Positions 51,264 to 64,000 of a stretch of DNA of 64,000 nt are shown one piece after another. Made by a program: the position numbers and the translations under genes. The DNA is from Amorphochlora amoebiformis (Eukaryota; Cercozoa; Chlorarachniophyceae). Location: positions 124,001 to 188,000 of the forward strand of contig BAAHQB010000072.1 of the NCBI GenBank assembly GCA_054601695.1, in the 5' to 3' direction. Each line of letters opens with the position of its first letter. Position 1 is the stretch's first letter. The notes under the pieces are model-generated. The model was not told the origin of the DNA and did no database searches. It saw nothing but the letters and a program-made list of their open reading frames with translations.

Positions 51264-51393
51264 TATGAGTGTACATGTGTGTGCAATGTACATATACAAT
51301 ATGCGTGTACTTGTATTTATATTAATATGAAGTTTTGCATATACACACATTAGGTATGTATTTGAAACGTTATCGTAACCCTAGTATAGACCG
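50262..51393. other. Repeat-rich stretch between the unidentified exon and the VIT gene
   Basis: TA microsatellite, an (ATA)n run at about 50555-50580, a TG run near 50660 and a short CT run near 50690. The only complex sequence is about 50835-50945, which may hold the weak start exon mentioned for the unidentified minus-strand gene. Confidence -1.
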
Positions 51394-51505
51394 CTAGAGA
51401 TTGATGGAGATTCTGGAGATCGTTCGGAGATCGTTTTAATGTAATATGTCATATATTTTACATATCTATACATATATTATACATATATAAGTAATATACT
51501 TATAT

Positions 51506-51544
<39 letters not shown>

Positions 51545-52223
51545 AAAGCATCTAATGAAATACATGTTTTAAATTATATTTAAATTTATTACCCTATTAG
51601 AAATGAGATAGCAGCCGTAAATCCTCCGAGAGCTAATATCTCGGTTCCTGACGCCCACCAACTCTGTAGCGTAAACTGGCTCTTGATAGCTCCGAGAATA
51701 AAGAGCATAACACCCGTTAATGCGATCGAGACACCAAATAGCTGAAAAGAGGAAGTGTTAATATATAATGTTAGCAGATAAGAGTTGGATTTAGTGCTGT
51801 TGGATAATCAATGACATACTTCGGTACGATCAAGGTCACTGCCGATGGTGAACAGGTAGGCGAGAAGAGGGAAGAGGCCAAAGAACACGAATGAGGTGAA
51901 AGTCACCAAGCCATCAAACCTGAAATATATAAATTAATACTCGCACAATAGCAGAGCACTGGTATCTTCAGTACCAAGGGTTCTCATCTTCGTCTGGTGG
52001 CATGAGCCCAAGCTCGTCAACCATCATCTGATCGACGAAGAAATCCTTGTATTTCACCATGGTCTCCACGACCAAGCGCGCATCCTTCTCGCTCATGCCC
52101 TTACCTACATAGATCTCCACCATCTCTTCGATTTCTCCCTGCACATATATGCGTGGATATTAGCCTCGTGTCTGCGTATAATTACTTACATATATATATA
52201 TATATATAAATATAATATGTTAT

Positions 52224-52260
<37 letters not shown>

Positions 52261-53199
52261 CATGTATGATTCTACAATACCATACTTAGTTACAGCTGTA
52301 CACGTAACACATTATTACACCCACCTTTGTATATATTTACGTATGTTATGTGTTTACAATATTACATTATATATGTGCATACATATATATATATATATAT
52401 AAACATAATATATATATATATATATATATATATGTGTATATTTATTTATAATATATAGATATATATGTATATATATATATGTGTATGTATGTATTATTTA
52501 AATATATCAAAGTTTATATTTTTAATTTTAACATATATATGTATATATATATGGTATCGTATGCAAATAAATATGTGGGGTTGTAACCTCAGGGTAGTTT
52601 TCAAGTTCCCAGAGCTCTCGGTCTCGTTCCTTTAAAGCCGCAGCATTTGCAGCCTTTGTGCTGAGGGCATCCCCCATACCCATCGAAAGGGCATCGGCAA
52701 ACATGTTTGCGAACCCAAGGACAAGGATGACGTCAATCCCAAAGCCTCCGCCGGCCGCTCCCGACACGACTGCGAAAGTTGTTATGATTCCATCGAGCCC
52801 TACACGAATAAACAACCCTAATATTAACGTAAAGCGCCAGGTACAATTAGCGTGCGAAAGTTGGGATCGCTCGTACCTCCGTAGACAATGCTCTTCATGT
52901 AGTCTGATATTTTAGAGTGCTTTTCAAGGCTCCTCTTCAAGACGTTCGTGTGGGCTTGTATCGAGAGCTTATGATCCTTTGCTTCGTAAGCCTTATTACG
53001 TACACGGCAGGTTTATGAGAGGCTAGACAAGATGCAAGGAGAGGATGGGTGCACCTTTTTTGCCTTGCCGAGGTCTCGTCTTGGACCTAATATGATAATA
53101 ACGTCACACTCAGGAAGGCGTCATGCTATGTAGCACATGTACACCGTCTCTGTCGACTGTCAGCGAAATTGATCCCTGGCGCAGTTCACCTCGGCTCAT
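51394..53199 (-). CDS. Vacuolar iron transporter (VIT/CCC1) family protein, 281 aa
   Basis: Eight minus-strand exons close in phase: 53199-53145, 53086-53055, 52991-52877, 52799-52588, 52138-51975, 51919-51820, 51741-51593, 51412-51394 (TAG). After a basic N-terminal tail come the first membrane helices (DYMKSIVYGGLDGIITTFAV, GIDVILVLGFANMFADALSM, GMGDALS), as in VIT/CCC1 proteins. A cytosolic Glu-rich helical segment follows (LKERDRELWELENYPEGEIE, EMVEIY, MVDELGLMPPDEDENP), matching the metal-binding domain of VIT. The remaining helices are GLVTFTSFVFFGLFPLLAY, FGVSIALTGVMLFILGAI and ALGGFTAAISFLIG. Family members move Fe2+ (or Mn2+) into vacuoles by H+ antiport, so intracellular metal storage is the likely role; exact substrate and membrane are inferred. 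The last exon encodes only six codons (ISINL stop) and is the least certain. The gene is nearly free of TA repeats except its fourth intron. Confidence -1.
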
Positions 53200-53653
53200 C
53201 TTGGATTTGGAAGCAGCGGGGCGGTGTGTGTATATTTGGCTGCCCACGAGGGTGACACGTAGACTCCCGGCTAGATTTTTAATATATTTTTTCGGCTTGT
53301 GAAGTGGCGGCCCGGTGCCGGCTCAGCGGCCCGGCTGGCCCGCTCGGCGCTGCCAATAATGATACTCCAGAAGGCCTCTAAATCCTCGACACGCAACAAA
53401 AGTGAAAATATCACAGCCGGTTTGTTTCCGCGGTTGCAATCCCATGCTGATCCCTTTGCGCGACCTCCCCTCATCGCGGGGGTGGTCGCATCAAACCTCT
53501 AATTGATTCTAAAATAATCTTGGGCGAAATCAAAAATAGCCTACGGTTGACAGTACCGTACATTTAACATGTCACCTTACGTGACTCCCACTAGAGCATC
53601 GGTCGGGGCTGCTGGTGTTTCGAGGCGAAGGTGCCCAACACCACGACCAAAAC
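53200..53653. promoter_or_regulatory. Divergent upstream region of the VIT and FHA-SAM genes
   Basis: 454 bp between opposing start codons, without microsatellites and GC-rich in places (for example gtggcggcccggtgccggct near 53305). It presumably carries both promoters; inferred from position. Confidence -1.
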
Positions 53654-62734
<9,081 letters not shown>

Positions 62735-62842
62735 GTACATAATAGAATTAGTATAATGTATTTTCACAATGTATCCATCCTCTTTTACATACATATATGC
62801 ATGCATTTACATAATATGAATGTAATATGCAATATATTACAT

Positions 62843-62879
<37 letters not shown>

Positions 62880-62973
62880 TATATGTGTATGCATATACAT
62901 AGATGGATATATTATTAGAAATACACATATGTATAGATACCTATATACATATATATATATATATATACATATA

Positions 62974-63005
<32 letters not shown>

Positions 63006-63389
63006 ATGTAAAATATGTAATATCCATGTTTCTTAGTTGCACCATTCATCACTAATCCTGATACTCACTAATCCTAACCTTGTACTAATGCCACATTCAA
63101 GCGCAAAGACAGCTCCGATCGTATCCCTTGCGGCCAACCTTCGGTAATTTGTGGTGATAGATTATATTCCATTAAGGATAGATGTACATTTCAGATGTTT
63201 AAGGGTGGTTAGGTAGGAATTGGTTTGACTGAGATGCTAACCTAACCGTAACCCAAATCCAAGGGCTCCCAGATTGCGCCTACCCTTTTCGCCCCGCCTT
63301 CAAGTAAAAACTTTAATATCCATGTTCAAATTACATACATAATATAATACATACATATACATATGATATATATAAATATATTATATATA

Positions 63390-63429
<40 letters not shown>

Positions 63430-63458
63430 TTATTACTTTACACATATATACAAACATA

Positions 63459-63497
<39 letters not shown>

Positions 63498-63550
63498 TAT
63501 TGTTATTACGTAAATATATATATATATATATATACATATATATGTATATA

Positions 63551-63595
<45 letters not shown>

Positions 63596-63608
63596 ATATA
63601 TAAAATAA

Positions 63609-63653
<45 letters not shown>

Positions 63654-63855
63654 AAATATCTTCTGTATTTTTACATATACATATATATATATATATTTAT
63701 ATTTACTATATATATATATATGTACACATATAGATATGTCTGTGTATATGTGTTTACACGTATGTATATTACAAATTTTAAGTATACAAAAATGCATTCA
63801 ATACAAATCCATATTGCACATATGCATACTGGTCATGTATACATATGCACATACC

Positions 63856-63886
<31 letters not shown>

Positions 63887-63890
63887 TGCC

Positions 63891-63967
<77 letters not shown>

Positions 63968-64000
63968 AGATATATAAACACACACACACATATATATATA
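62735..64000. other. Right edge of the window, mostly repeats
   Basis: TA repeats, then about 290 bp of ordinary sequence (63020-63330) that may contain the next FHA-SAM exon: acceptor gcaaag, candidate exon 63109-63143 reading TAPIVSLAANL, donor gtaatt. A competing exon in another frame (RKDSSDRIPCGQPS) uses acceptor ttcaag. After 63340 only TA/TG repeats are seen. Confidence -1.

Overview
This is a nuclear window from a eukaryote with a complex (secondary-type) plastid. Evidence: (1) every gene is split into many short exons with GT-AG (occasionally GC-AG) introns; (2) a VIPP1 gene at the left edge encodes a hydrophobic signal peptide followed by a basic, Ser/Arg-rich transit-like stretch, the two-part leader used when plastid proteins enter through the secretory system; (3) degenerate TTAGGG/CCCTAA blocks lie inside introns. 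The residue after the predicted signal-peptide cleavage is not Phe, so the diatom-type ASAFAP motif is not apparent; a chlorarachniophyte-like or other complex-plastid alga is possible, but the species cannot be fixed from the sequence.

Layout, left to right: VIPP1 (-, 1-1390, 3' end outside the window); a 49-exon FUSC/BRE4/ALMT-like membrane transporter (+, 1580-26168, ~1057 aa); a 2.25 kb convergent intergenic stretch; a RING-type E3 ubiquitin ligase (-, 28423-34008, 398 aa); a GSK3/shaggy kinase (+, about 34962-49086); an uncertain small membrane protein (-, about 49946-50261); a vacuolar-iron-transporter (VIT/CCC1) family protein (-, 51394-53199, 281 aa); and an FHA-SAM-RanBP2-zinc-finger protein (+, 53654 to at least 62734, 3' end not seen). 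Exons were joined by hand from splice sites, reading phase and family conservation. Codon phase closes at every junction of the FUSC, RING, kinase and VIT models, and their totals are multiples of three.

Almost all remaining DNA is (TA)n and (TA/TG/CA)n microsatellite. It fills introns and most intergenic space and produces hundreds of meaningless Ile/Tyr/His-rich open frames. Other repeats are a 1.3 kb CT-rich array inside a kinase intron, (AAT)n/(ATT)n tracts, local segmental duplications, two long inverted repeats, and a dispersed ~105-120 bp element present twice in the transporter gene.

Three of the gene pairs are head-to-head (VIPP1/FUSC, RING/GSK3, VIT/FHA) with short, TA-poor shared upstream regions. 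The genes are functionally unrelated: plastid membrane maintenance, membrane transport, ubiquitin signalling, kinase signalling and metal transport. There is no operon-like or defence system here; the unusual aspect is the genome architecture.
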